Shown: one piece after another, positions 7,945 through 16,198 of the stretch | Numbering within the stretch: the first letter of the stretch is position 1 | Layout: each line of letters starts with the position of its first letter | DNA from: JBCCTJ01 sp039198585 | GTDB taxonomy: Bacteria; Bacteroidota; Bacteroidia; Cytophagales; Amoebophilaceae | Assembly: GCA_039198585.1 (NCBI GenBank) | Contig: JBCCTJ010000012.1 | Location: forward strand, 1 to 26,133 | Length of the DNA stretch: 26,133 nt | Direction: 5' to 3' | Translations under genes and position numbers: made by a program | Notes under the pieces: generated by a model | Seen by the model: only the letters and a program-made list of their open reading frames with translations | Told to the model about the DNA's origin: nothing | Databases searched by the model: none

Positions 7945-10068
7945 ATGGCTAAGAATCTCAATCTTTTGCGTAATATCGGTATTATGGCACATATTGATGC
8001 CGGTAAGACTACTACTACAGAGCGCATTTTATTCTATACAGGCCGCGAGCACAAACTCAAAGAAGTTCATGAAGGCGAGGCAACCATGGACTGGATGGAT
8101 CAAGAGCGTGAGCGAGGTATTACTATTACGTCTGCTGCTACTACCACTTCGTGGAATGTACAAGAAAAAGAAAAGAATGGTAAAGTAGTAGAGCGCAAGT
8201 ATCAAATCAATATTATTGATACACCTGGTCACGTTGACTTTACAGTTGAGGTAGAACGTTCATTGCGCGTTTTAGATGGAGGTGTTGTCCTTTTTTGTGC
8301 TGTTAGTGGTGTAGAGCCACAATCAGAAACAGTATGGAGGCAAGCAGATAAGTATGGTGTCCCACGCATCTGTTTTGTCAATAAAATGGATAGGGCTGGT
8401 GCTAATTTCCTTAATGTGGTACAGGAAATCAAGACTAAACTAGGGGCAGATCCTCTCCCCCTGCAAATTCCTATTGGGAGTGAAGATGCCTTTCGCGGTG
8501 TAGTAGACTTAATCCAAAACAAGGCCTTTATTTGGAAAGATGAAGATAAAGGAAAGGAACCTGAAGAAGTTACTATTCCTGCTGATATGGAAGAGCTTGT
8601 CAATCAATATCGCCAAGAGCTTATAGAGCGTATTGCTTTAGAAGATGAGCAGTTGCTAGAAAAATTCTATGACAATCCAGCTAGTATTACAGCTGCGGAG
8701 ATTGTATATGGGATAAGAAAAGGAGTAATTGGCATGTCTTTTGTCCCTGTTTTATGTGGGTCGGCCTTCAAAAATAAAGGGGTGCAAGCCCTTCTAGACG
8801 CTGTATGTGCTTATCTGCCTTCTCCACTTGATCTCCCTGATACGCAGGGTACTACTCTTCAAGGAGAATCTATAACGCGTAAAGCCTCTAATAGTGAACC
8901 CTTTGCTGCGCTATGTTTTAAAATAGCTACGGATCCTTTCGTTGGGAAGCTTGCTTTTATGCGTGTCTACTCAGGCATGCTAGACGCTGGATCTTATGTC
9001 TATAATACACGCAGCAATCAGCGAGTGCGTATTTCTCGTCTTCTTCAAATGCACTCTAACAAGCAAAATCCTATTAAGCAAATTGAAGCAGGTGATATTT
9101 GTGCTGGTACGGGCTTCAAAGATCTTAAAACAGGCGATACAATCTGTGATGAAAAGAATCCTATCCTCTTAGAATCTATCACTTTCCCTGATCCGGTAGT
9201 AGGTATTGTGGTAGAACCTAAAAAGAAATCTGATATTGATAAGCTAGCAATAGCGCTTAGCAAGCTGGTAGAAGAAGATCCTACATTGCGTGTAGAAACA
9301 AATCAGGAAACAGGGCAAACTATACTAAGAGGCATGGGAGATCTCCACTTAGAGATCATCATCGATCGGATCCGTCGCGAATTCAGTGTGGAAGTCAACC
9401 AAGGAGAACCCCAAGTAGCCTATCGCGAAAAGCTGACGCGCGCCAAGCCGCATAGAGAGATCTACAAGAAGCAAACGGGTGGTCGTGGTAAATTTGCTGA
9501 CATTCAATTTGAGATAGGCCCTGTAGTTGATGAAGAGCTACAAAAAAAGAAGGGTATTGTCTTCATCAATGAAGTGAAAGGGGGGAATATCCCCAAAGAG
9601 TTTATTCCAGCTGTACAAAAAGGCTTCGAGCTTTCCATGAAAAGCGGCCCACTTGCCAAGTATCCCATCGATAATATGCAAGTTAGGTTGATCGACGGCT
9701 CTTACCATGATGTTGATTCTGACTCCCTTTCTTTTGAACTTTGTGCCAAAGTAGCTTTTCGTGAAGCTGCCAAAGAGGCTGGTCCCGTATTATTAGAGCC
9801 TATCATGCGTGTAGAGGTAGTCACCCCCAAAGAGTATATGGGACAGGTAACAGGCGATATCAATAGAAGAAGAGGTATTATTCAAGGCATGGAAATGAAA
9901 GGAGAACTCCAAATTATTAAAGCAGAAGTTCCTTTGGCCGAACTGTTTGGATATATCAACACTTTGCGTACCTTTACGTCAGGAAGAGCTTCTGCTGTAC
10001 GCACTTTCTCACATTATGACGTTGTGCCTAAAAATATTGCTGATGAAGTAATCACTAAAAATAACTGA
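7945..10068 (+). CDS. fusA: Elongation factor G
   Basis: Cytoplasmic GTPase that drives translocation of tRNA and mRNA on the ribosome. GTPase motifs: AHIDAGKT at 15-22 (G1), RGITITSAAT at 57-66 (G2), DTPGH at 92-96 (G3) and NKMD at 146-149 (G4). Domain IV carries the conserved GGRGKFADIQFEIGP and LIDGSYHDVDSDSLSFE stretches, and domain V carries MGQVTGDINRRRG. The length of 707 aa is normal for bacterial EF-G, with every domain intact. It sits between rpsG and rpsJ, the Bacteroidota arrangement in which tuf is not the next gene. Confidence 0.98.
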   Translation: MAKNLNLLRNIGIMAHIDAGKTTTTERILFYTGREHKLKEVHEGEATMDWMDQERERGITITSAATTTSWNVQEKEKNGKVVERKYQINIIDTPGHVDFTVEVERSLRVLDGGVVLFCAVSGVEPQSETVWRQADKYGVPRICFVNKMDRAGANFLNVVQEIKTKLGADPLPLQIPIGSEDAFRGVVDLIQNKAFIWKDEDKGKEPEEVTIPADMEELVNQYRQELIERIALEDEQLLEKFYDNPASITAAEIVYGIRKGVIGMSFVPVLCGSAFKNKGVQALLDAVCAYLPSPLDLPDTQGTTLQGESITRKASNSEPFAALCFKIATDPFVGKLAFMRVYSGMLDAGSYVYNTRSNQRVRISRLLQMHSNKQNPIKQIEAGDICAGTGFKDLKTGDTICDEKNPILLESITFPDPVVGIVVEPKKKSDIDKLAIALSKLVEEDPTLRVETNQETGQTILRGMGDLHLEIIIDRIRREFSVEVNQGEPQVAYREKLTRAKPHREIYKKQTGGRGKFADIQFEIGPVVDEELQKKKGIVFINEVKGGNIPKEFIPAVQKGFELSMKSGPLAKYPIDNMQVRLIDGSYHDVDSDSLSFELCAKVAFREAAKEAGPVLLEPIMRVEVVTPKEYMGQVTGDINRRRGIIQGMEMKGELQIIKAEVPLAELFGYINTLRTFTSGRASAVRTFSHYDVVPKNIADEVITKNN

Positions 10069-10082
10069 TAAACTAACTACTG

Positions 10083-10388
10083 ATGAATCCGAAAATTCGT
10101 ATTAAACTGCAAGCCTATGATCATCAACTGATAGATCGCTCGAGTGAGCGTATTGTAAAAGCAGCTGAACCCACGGGAGCCATGATAAAAGGACCTACCC
10201 CTCTTCCTACCAAAAATGAGGTATTTACTGTGCTTCGTTCTCCCCATGTTAATAAAAAATCTAGGGAAAAATTTGTCCAAAAAATTCATAGTCGATTGAT
10301 CGATATTTTTCCTACTAGCCCTAGAACGATAGAAGCCTTAATGAAACTCGAACTCCCACCTGGTGTGGATGTTAGTATTAAAGCTTAA
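10083..10388 (+). CDS. rpsJ: Small ribosomal subunit protein uS10
   Basis: 30S head protein, also the NusG/NusE partner in transcription-translation coupling. Diagnostic blocks are KIRIKLQAYDHQLID at residues 4-18, GPTPLPTK near 37-44 and FTVLRSPHVNKKSREKF near 48-64, with the C-terminal LPPGVDVSIK. The length of 101 aa is normal. It begins 14 nt after the fusA stop and ends the str cluster. The rplC-rplD-rplW genes that usually continue this operon in the phylum do not follow. Confidence 0.98.
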   Translation: MNPKIRIKLQAYDHQLIDRSSERIVKAAEPTGAMIKGPTPLPTKNEVFTVLRSPHVNKKSREKFVQKIHSRLIDIFPTSPRTIEALMKLELPPGVDVSIKA

Positions 10389-10518
10389 AAAGTTAAATAG
10401 GGACATCAAGAAAATGTTCATGGAGTATGTCTATAGAGCTATTTTTTAATGATTTCTACAGTTTCGTATTCTGCCGATTCAATCTAAATAATTGATGAAT
10501 AAAATTTAATCGTAAGTT

Positions 10519-11643
10519 ATGTGTAAATATCATACTCAAAATGGGGTAATATATATTTTCTTTTTGTTGCTGTGTCTATTGCAGCCCTGTTTACAAGCAA
10601 CTGAGAGCGGGTTTACAGTACAGCTTAAGTTTGTGAATGACCAAAATGATAGATTAATACCAGGAATCAAAGAGACAGACTCTATGAGAGACATTATAGA
10701 GAAGTTTAAGGAACAAGATTACCTATTATATCAATGGCTTTTGGGGGGTATGCGATTTATCTGGAAAAAGAATGACCAAGAAGAGATACCTATTAGTCGT
10801 TATGAGCCTCTTCATTCGTATGGTATTACGTCGGATATACAAAGTATAACCATGATAATTTACATGCGTACTAAGAGAGCGGATATAACAATTCTACTAC
10901 CTTATGGTAAGGCTATGTATATCAAGGTTCCTCGGGATGCAAATCAAAAAGAAGATTCTGTAACTTCTTTGGATGGTATTAAAGAGGAAATTCTTTGGAA
11001 TATTAATCATCATGCTATCTATACAGCTATGTCTTCTGATGCTAACTCTTGGCTTTTTTTCTCAGGACCAAATACATTGGAACCTATGGATCAACTTGAA
11101 TCGCATATGCTGGGAATCATACCTTCTGATAACCGACTAGAGGATGATACCTTCCAGCTAGGTAATATAATCTACTCGAACAATGAACTCCAGAAGAAGA
11201 ATATACGACTCTACTTCGGGCCATCTAGAAAAAATAATCGCTATAGAGTAGTTGTAGCTCCTACTACGGTACTGAATCCCCATCATCCACTTCCCATTCA
11301 AGCAGATAATGATATCACTACTCCTTTAGCATTGAAGCAACTCATCCAAGACAAGTGGCATATTCCTGCAGCTTACCAAAAACTTACTTATCAAGACCAA
11401 CTACTAGCTAACGATACATTATTGACTTCTTATGAAATACCAGAAAATGGAGAACTACTCTTATCTCTTGTTGACCAAGAAAACTTAGTTGATTATCATC
11501 ATCAACCAGCTTTCTTACAAGCCTACAAGGTTTATATTGCTATATTGGCTGGGATGCTAATAGGAACAGTGATGACCTACTTGATGTATACCCTATACGA
11601 AAAAGTCAATCAGAAGAAAAAAGATAGCTTTTTATCCAATTAA
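10519..11643 (+). CDS. Membrane-anchored protein with tandem ubiquitin-like domains
   Basis: A 374-aa protein. Residues 9-27 are a signal peptide ending LQA. Residues 241-319 are a clear ubiquitin-like beta-grasp. The run LIQDKWHIPAAYQKLTYQDQ (275-294) and then LLTSYEIPENGELLLSLV line up with ubiquitin [20 protein letters not shown] and LSDYNIQKESTLHLVL. Residues 31-117 show the same plan more faintly (SMRDIIEKFKEQ, then LHSYGITSDIQSITMII). Residues 120-235 may be a third copy (ITILLPYGKAMYIKV, SLDGIKEEI) with an insertion. Residues 336-358 form one membrane span with a Lys-rich tail. No diglycine ends any domain and there is no protease motif, so conjugation to targets is unlikely. The predicted topology places the domains outside the inner membrane. 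A role in binding host ubiquitin machinery is inference. It follows rpsJ by 130 nt, with no good TAnnTTTG promoter seen. Confidence 0.8.
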   Translation: MCKYHTQNGVIYIFFLLLCLLQPCLQATESGFTVQLKFVNDQNDRLIPGIKETDSMRDIIEKFKEQDYLLYQWLLGGMRFIWKKNDQEEIPISRYEPLHSYGITSDIQSITMIIYMRTKRADITILLPYGKAMYIKVPRDANQKEDSVTSLDGIKEEILWNINHHAIYTAMSSDANSWLFFSGPNTLEPMDQLESHMLGIIPSDNRLEDDTFQLGNIIYSNNELQKKNIRLYFGPSRKNNRYRVVVAPTTVLNPHHPLPIQADNDITTPLALKQLIQDKWHIPAAYQKLTYQDQLLANDTLLTSYEIPENGELLLSLVDQENLVDYHHQPAFLQAYKVYIAILAGMLIGTVMTYLMYTLYEKVNQKKKDSFLSN

Positions 11644-11678
11644 TAAAAATAATAGCACAGCAAAGTATTATCTTTTAG

Positions 11679-12707
11679 CTAAAGGAAGGGTTGATTATAG
11701 TTCTTCAGGGTGACTATTTCTTCGCTACCATCATCACTGATACGCACAATTCGTTTCCCTTGCTTTAATAAGAGATAAAGTAATCCAAAATCGGTCGGTA
11801 AGTGACTAATCCCAACCGAGAAGAGTGTATTTTTTTTTTCGATGATATCGATCATTTTTACACTCCATTTTCTATTCCGTGATGCTAGATCCAGACTTTT
11901 TGTGGTTAAAAAATTATATAACTGTTTGTCTCTACTACATAAAGAATAATGGCCATATTCTCTTTGTAGGTTCTGGATTGTTTGACTACTTTGTTCAAAA
12001 GCTATTATTTTCTCATATTTTTTTTCTGCGACCTTAGTAGCCGAATCATGGTTTTTATTGAGCAATGTTTTTATCTCTTGAAAAGTTTCTAGGCCTCCCT
12101 TTTCTTTATCTGAGCATAAATCGAGCAATAACTCGGCTGGGTAAGTTATTTTCCCTTCCCAAGCAATAGTGATCATCTGTGTACCATATACAAAGCGAAG
12201 CCTATCTTTTTTCTGATAATCTTGTAAATGATAAAAAAAAGGCTTTGATTTGATGAACAATTGCTTATCTTCCTGATAAAGTGCTAGTAAATGGTTCCAC
12301 ATTGTTTCCCGAGCTTGTATAAAATCTTGATCCCTATTCATATCACCTTCTAAAATAAGCTGATCAATCTTGGGAATTACTGCTTTTACTACATTGGGTA
12401 TTGTAAAGTCGCTTGATGCAATATGTGTAATACCATATAAATAAGATACTTTGGGAGATGCTTCGCTTTCTATGCGATAGAAATGAGTTTTGCAATAAGC
12501 TTCTTCCAAGTTCATTGGGAAACTGAACCATTTTCTAATACTATAAATCAAAGCGCCAATGCCTATAAAAATACCCCATTTTCTTTTCTTTTTCGTTTTT
12601 TCAGGGAGGTGCTGTTGTTGAGATGGGGTATTGTCAGCGGGTAAAATAACAGTAGGACAGCCAGCTATTAAATAAAAAATCCAAGTAAAAAAATAAATTA
12701 ATCGCAT
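11679..12707 (-). CDS. TraB/GumN (TIKI-like) family lipoprotein
   Basis: A 342-aa envelope protein. It has a lipobox IAGC with the lipidated Cys at 17, a Lys-rich stretch at 38-43 and then a second hydrophobic segment at 44-58. The family core follows: YLYGITHIASSDF with GxxH at 92-95, LILEGDM with Glu 120, RNRKW at 277-281, and the second GxxH at 299-302 in VGISHLP. In TIKI proteins the two GxxH motifs and the Glu form a metal-dependent protease site; bacterial GumN/TraB members are presumed similar but are poorly studied. All these positions are intact, so it may be active. Substrate unknown. It is convergent with the ubiquitin-like gene (35 nt between stops) and downstream of hppA by 159 nt. 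Confidence 0.85.
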   Translation of the reverse strand: MRLIYFFTWIFYLIAGCPTVILPADNTPSQQQHLPEKTKKKRKWGIFIGIGALIYSIRKWFSFPMNLEEAYCKTHFYRIESEASPKVSYLYGITHIASSDFTIPNVVKAVIPKIDQLILEGDMNRDQDFIQARETMWNHLLALYQEDKQLFIKSKPFFYHLQDYQKKDRLRFVYGTQMITIAWEGKITYPAELLLDLCSDKEKGGLETFQEIKTLLNKNHDSATKVAEKKYEKIIAFEQSSQTIQNLQREYGHYSLCSRDKQLYNFLTTKSLDLASRNRKWSVKMIDIIEKKNTLFSVGISHLPTDFGLLYLLLKQGKRIVRISDDGSEEIVTLKNYNQPFL

Positions 12708-12866
12708 TTTCTGTAGCTATTTTAATTAATAAGTACTAAAATAAACTTATTTTTTTTCCTGTAGATATGAACAGCCTGTGAAAAATAGATGATGGATCCC
12801 TTCAGAAAGGACAACAATATTATTTATCTTAAAGTGATGAATTTTCTTTCCTACTCGCTCATCTTA

Positions 12867-14978
12867 TTATACGACCATGAGAGCAACGATAATACTTAAC
12901 TTGATGAGGATATTGATAGCTGGTCCTGAAGCATCTTTTAGGGGGTCTCCTACTGTATCTCCCACTACAGCGGCTTGGTGAGGCTGCGAACCTTTTGTTA
13001 TCTTTTTGCCATCGACAGTTACTCCTTTTTCAAAAGCTTTTTTAGCATTATCCCAAGCTCCTCCTGCGTTACACTGCAGGAGTGCCATTGCAGTGCCACT
13101 GACTACTAGGCCCGCTAAAAATGCGGCTAGCATTTCTGCTCCTCCTAGGTTACCTACGATCGTGGGTACGATAAGAGCTATTAAACCTGGCAGAATCATT
13201 TCTAGTAGGGCAGCTTTGGTAGCTATACGCACACATTGCCCATACTGAGGATTATCTTTCCCTTCAAGAATGCCTGGTATTTCTCGGAATTGTCGTCTTA
13301 CTTCATGTACCATTTGCATAGCTGCTTTACCTACTGAGGTAATAATAAGGGCTGAGAAAAGAAAGGGAATCATAGCTCCTATAAAAAGACCACCCAGCAC
13401 AGGAGCTTTGTAAAGGTCAATGCCTTGAATACCAGCTATATGAATGAAAGAGGCAAATAAGGCTAAAGAGGTCAGGGCTGCTGAGGCAATAGCAAATCCT
13501 TTGCCCATGGCAGCGGTTGTATTACCTACGGCATCTAGTATGTCTGTTCTCTCACGTACTTTTTTGTCTAGTCCCCCCATTTCTGCAATACCTCCTGCAT
13601 TATCAGCAATCGGACCAAAAGCATCCATAGCCAACTGCATAGTAGTGGTAGCCATTAGACCCACGCCAGCCATGGCAACACCATAAAATTCTCCTAGGCT
13701 GTAGGCTCCATAGATGGCTACAGCAAATATAATCATGGGTATAGCTGTCGAAATCATGCCTATACCGAGACCACTGATTAAGTTGGTCGCAGGGCCTGTG
13801 ATCGATTGTCGTACGATAAAATTAACAGGTGGCTTGCCTATACCAGTGAAGTAACCACTTGTCCAGCTTACAATCCATCCTACTCCTAGACCAATCATGA
13901 TGCAGTAAAAAAGACCATCAACTGATGATAGGGTCCCTACGATTGCTATCTTATGGCCACTTCCTATCAGTATAGGGAGTACTAAGTAACTTCCTACAAT
14001 GGTCAGTATGATACTTAATAGGTTGCCAAATTCTAATGAAAGGGTTACAGTAAAACGGCGGCGTATCATCCATATGAAGCCAATAGCAATCAGAGAACTT
14101 AGTAAACCTAAACCACCAATGGTCAGGGGTAGTAATAGCTTGCTTACTTTATTTATCTCTTCCATTTCGGTCCCTAAGACAATAGCAGCGAGCAATGTAG
14201 AAATATAAGAACCAAATAGATCTGCTCCCATGCCTGCTACATCACCGACATTATCGCCTACATTATCGGCAATAACAGCAGGATTGCGTGGATCATCTTC
14301 TGGAATACCTGCTTCTACTTTGCCTACAATATCAGCACCTACATCAGCTGCTTTTGTATAGATACCTCCTGCTACTCGTGCGAATAAGGCTACTGTTTCT
14401 CCTCCTAATGCAAATCCTGTCAAAATATCTATCCCTACTTTAAGCTGGCTGGTACTAATCAAGCTTGCCCCTGTTGCTGATACTACATGAGCACCACTGA
14501 TAGCGAAAGCTAATAGACAAGAAAGTCCTAGTAATGCTAGCCCTACAACACTTACCCCCATGATAGCACCTCCTATAAAAGATATACTAAACGCTTGTGC
14601 CAAGCTGCTGCGGGCTCCTTCTGCTGTTCGTACATTGCTTAGAGTTGCTATCCACATACCTATGATACCTGCTATACAAGAAAAAAGAGCTCCTAACATG
14701 AAATTGCCAATGCGTGCTAATGGAAAAGAGTCGTAATGGAAATAGCCCAATATTACACTGATAGTCATGACTACTAATGCAATCCATTGATACTCTGACC
14801 ATAGAAATGCTGATGCTCCTTCTCGAATACGCGCACTAATAGTTCTCATTTTCTCACTGCCTGTAGGATTGCTGATCATCCAAATACTACCTATAATTGC
14901 AAATAGACTTGTACAGACTAAAGCTAATATGATAATTGTGATACTTGATAAGTGATGGTTGATCCAGGTAATATCCAT
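12867..14978 (-). CDS. hppA: Membrane-bound ion-pumping pyrophosphatase, K+-dependent type
   Basis: Polytopic enzyme (about 16 spans, 703 aa) that hydrolyses PPi to pump ions across the inner membrane. The PPi-binding blocks GGIYTKAADVGAD at 204-216 and DDPRNPAVIADNVGDNVGD at 228-246 are intact, as is the C-terminal VVGDTVGDPLKD. GNTTAAMGKG at 485-494 has Ala and Gly where K+-independent enzymes have Lys and Thr, so it should need K+. Span 6 reads DLFGSYIST with no gate Glu at either usual place, whereas span 5 has Glu 194 in LGGETVALFAR. As I recall, that matches a Bacteroidota subtype of H+ pumps. The ATG at 14978 is preferred to an upstream TTG at 15002. It lies behind tRNA-Thr. Confidence 0.96.
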   Translation of the reverse strand: MDITWINHHLSSITIIILALVCTSLFAIIGSIWMISNPTGSEKMRTISARIREGASAFLWSEYQWIALVVMTISVILGYFHYDSFPLARIGNFMLGALFSCIAGIIGMWIATLSNVRTAEGARSSLAQAFSISFIGGAIMGVSVVGLALLGLSCLLAFAISGAHVVSATGASLISTSQLKVGIDILTGFALGGETVALFARVAGGIYTKAADVGADIVGKVEAGIPEDDPRNPAVIADNVGDNVGDVAGMGADLFGSYISTLLAAIVLGTEMEEINKVSKLLLPLTIGGLGLLSSLIAIGFIWMIRRRFTVTLSLEFGNLLSIILTIVGSYLVLPILIGSGHKIAIVGTLSSVDGLFYCIMIGLGVGWIVSWTSGYFTGIGKPPVNFIVRQSITGPATNLISGLGIGMISTAIPMIIFAVAIYGAYSLGEFYGVAMAGVGLMATTTMQLAMDAFGPIADNAGGIAEMGGLDKKVRERTDILDAVGNTTAAMGKGFAIASAALTSLALFASFIHIAGIQGIDLYKAPVLGGLFIGAMIPFLFSALIITSVGKAAMQMVHEVRRQFREIPGILEGKDNPQYGQCVRIATKAALLEMILPGLIALIVPTIVGNLGGAEMLAAFLAGLVVSGTAMALLQCNAGGAWDNAKKAFEKGVTVDGKKITKGSQPHQAAVVGDTVGDPLKDASGPAINILIKLSIIVALMVV

Positions 14979-14999
14979 GATAAAAAAATTGGCTACAAT

Positions 15000-15007
15000 C
15001 AAAAATA
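15000..15007 (-). promoter_or_regulatory. Candidate -7 element for hppA
   Basis: The minus strand reads TATTTTTG (TAnnTTTG), ending 22 bases before the ATG at 14978, which would give a leader of about 15 nt. No -33 TTG is seen at 19-21 bases. The region is AT-rich, so a chance match is possible. Confidence 0.3.
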
Positions 15008-15051
15008 AAAAAAGTGATTAATTTTGATTTACTTGCTTTTTACTTTCTAAG

Positions 15052-15124
15052 AGCCCCCAGCCGGACTCGAACCAGCAACCTACTGATTACAAATCAGTTG
15101 CTCTACCAATTGAGCTATGGAGGC
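15052..15124 (-). tRNA. tRNA-Thr(UGU)
   Basis: Seventy-three bases fold as a full cloverleaf. The acceptor GCCTCCA pairs with TGGGGGC (one G-U). The D arm has AGCTCAATTGGTAGAGC. The anticodon stem ACTGA/TCAGT holds the loop TTTGTAA with anticodon TGT. The T arm has the GGTTCGAGTCC loop block. G35-U36 and the first acceptor pairs G1-C72 and C2-G71 fit threonine identity. The discriminator is U and no CCA is encoded, so tRNA nucleotidyltransferase must add it. It lies between trpS (50 nt before) and hppA (73 nt after) on the same strand. Confidence 0.95.
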
Positions 15125-15174
15125 TTTATTGTTTATCAGACTGCAAATCTATATATTTTCCTTCAATTGCAAAT

Positions 15175-16173
15175 CTATCTTGCGTACAAAGTACTTGCTT
15201 CAGCAGAGTATCCTAAAGCCTGACGTATTATTTTCATTTTTGTACGAGCGATTGTGCGTGCTTTTTCTTCATGAGCGCATAAAATTTCCTCTAATTGATC
15301 TATATTCTCTAGATAATGATTGTAGCGCTTTCTAGCATTTTTAAAGCGATTGATAATGCAAGAAAAGAGTTCTTTTTTTGCGTCTCCATAGCCATAGCCT
15401 CCAGCTAAATATTGTTTTCTCATGATTGCTATTGCTTGCTGTGTAGCGAGCAGGCTATATAGTTTAAAAACAGGACAAGTATCTGGGTTTTTAGAAGTCT
15501 CTAAAGGGGTGCTATCTGTTTGGATATGCATAATAGCTTGCTTCAATTCTCTTTCAGGTAAGAAAATATTGATCGTATTGCCATATGACTTACTCATCTT
15601 TCTACCATCTGTTCCTGGTATGATAGCTACTTTTTCCTGCACAGTAGCCTGAGGAACTACAAAAAGATTAGGATAATATTGATTAATAATACGTGCAATA
15701 TCACGTGTGATCTCTAAATGCTGTTGCTGATCTTTTCCTACAGGTATGTGGGTTGCATCGTAGAGTAAAATATCAGCGGCTTGTAGTACAGGATAGGTAA
15801 AAAGGGCAGCATTCACTTGAGCAAGCTGACTAGATTTGTCTTTAAAGGCATGTGCATTGGCTAGCATAGGATAAGGTGTAAAACAGTTGAGATACCAAGC
15901 TAGCTCACATACTTCTGGTATATTAGACTGTCTATAGAGAATATGTTTTTTAGTGTCAAGGCCAAGTGCTAGCCAGCTAGCAGCAACAGCGTAGCTTAGC
16001 TGCGCCCTTGCTTTGTTTGTATGCTGTGTTGTCAATGCGTGTAAGTCCGCTATCAGAAAAAAGCAGGAACCCTGACTTTTTTTACTCATACCAATCGCAG
16101 GTATGAGTGCTCCTAGCAAGTTGCCTAGATGAGGAATACCTGTACTTTGAATTCCAGTAAGAATGCGTTGCAT
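15175..16173 (-). CDS. trpS: Tryptophanyl-tRNA synthetase
   Basis: Cytoplasmic class Ic synthetase charging tRNA-Trp. The HIGH-type motif is PHLGN at 14-18 and the KMSKS loop is GRKMSKSYGN at 190-199. Further family blocks are LIADLHALT at 40-48, FTYPVLQAADILLYDATHIP at 125-144 and VGKDQQQHLEITRDIA at 145-160. The length of 332 aa is normal. I use the ATG at 16173 (MQRILTG), which matches the usual start; the open frame reaches a TTG three codons earlier. It begins 25 nt after the dnaA stop, so the two are probably co-transcribed. Confidence 0.97.
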   Translation of the reverse strand: MQRILTGIQSTGIPHLGNLLGALIPAIGMSKKSQGSCFFLIADLHALTTQHTNKARAQLSYAVAASWLALGLDTKKHILYRQSNIPEVCELAWYLNCFTPYPMLANAHAFKDKSSQLAQVNAALFTYPVLQAADILLYDATHIPVGKDQQQHLEITRDIARIINQYYPNLFVVPQATVQEKVAIIPGTDGRKMSKSYGNTINIFLPERELKQAIMHIQTDSTPLETSKNPDTCPVFKLYSLLATQQAIAIMRKQYLAGGYGYGDAKKELFSCIINRFKNARKRYNHYLENIDQLEEILCAHEEKARTIARTKMKIIRQALGYSAEASTLYAR

Positions 16174-16198
16174 GAAATACAATTAGTGAGAATTATGA

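Noticed and set aside
7865..8188. 107-codon frame overlapping the rpsG end and fusA start.
   Set aside because: It is out of frame with two conserved genes; no independent support.
11644..11690. Near-palindrome cttttagctaaagg between the convergent stops as a terminator.
   Set aside because: The stem is very short and AT-rich and no U-tract follows in either direction.
13006..13686. Two 80-codon plus-strand frames opposite hppA.
   Set aside because: Ala/Pro-rich antisense shadows of the glycine/alanine-rich pyrophosphatase codons.
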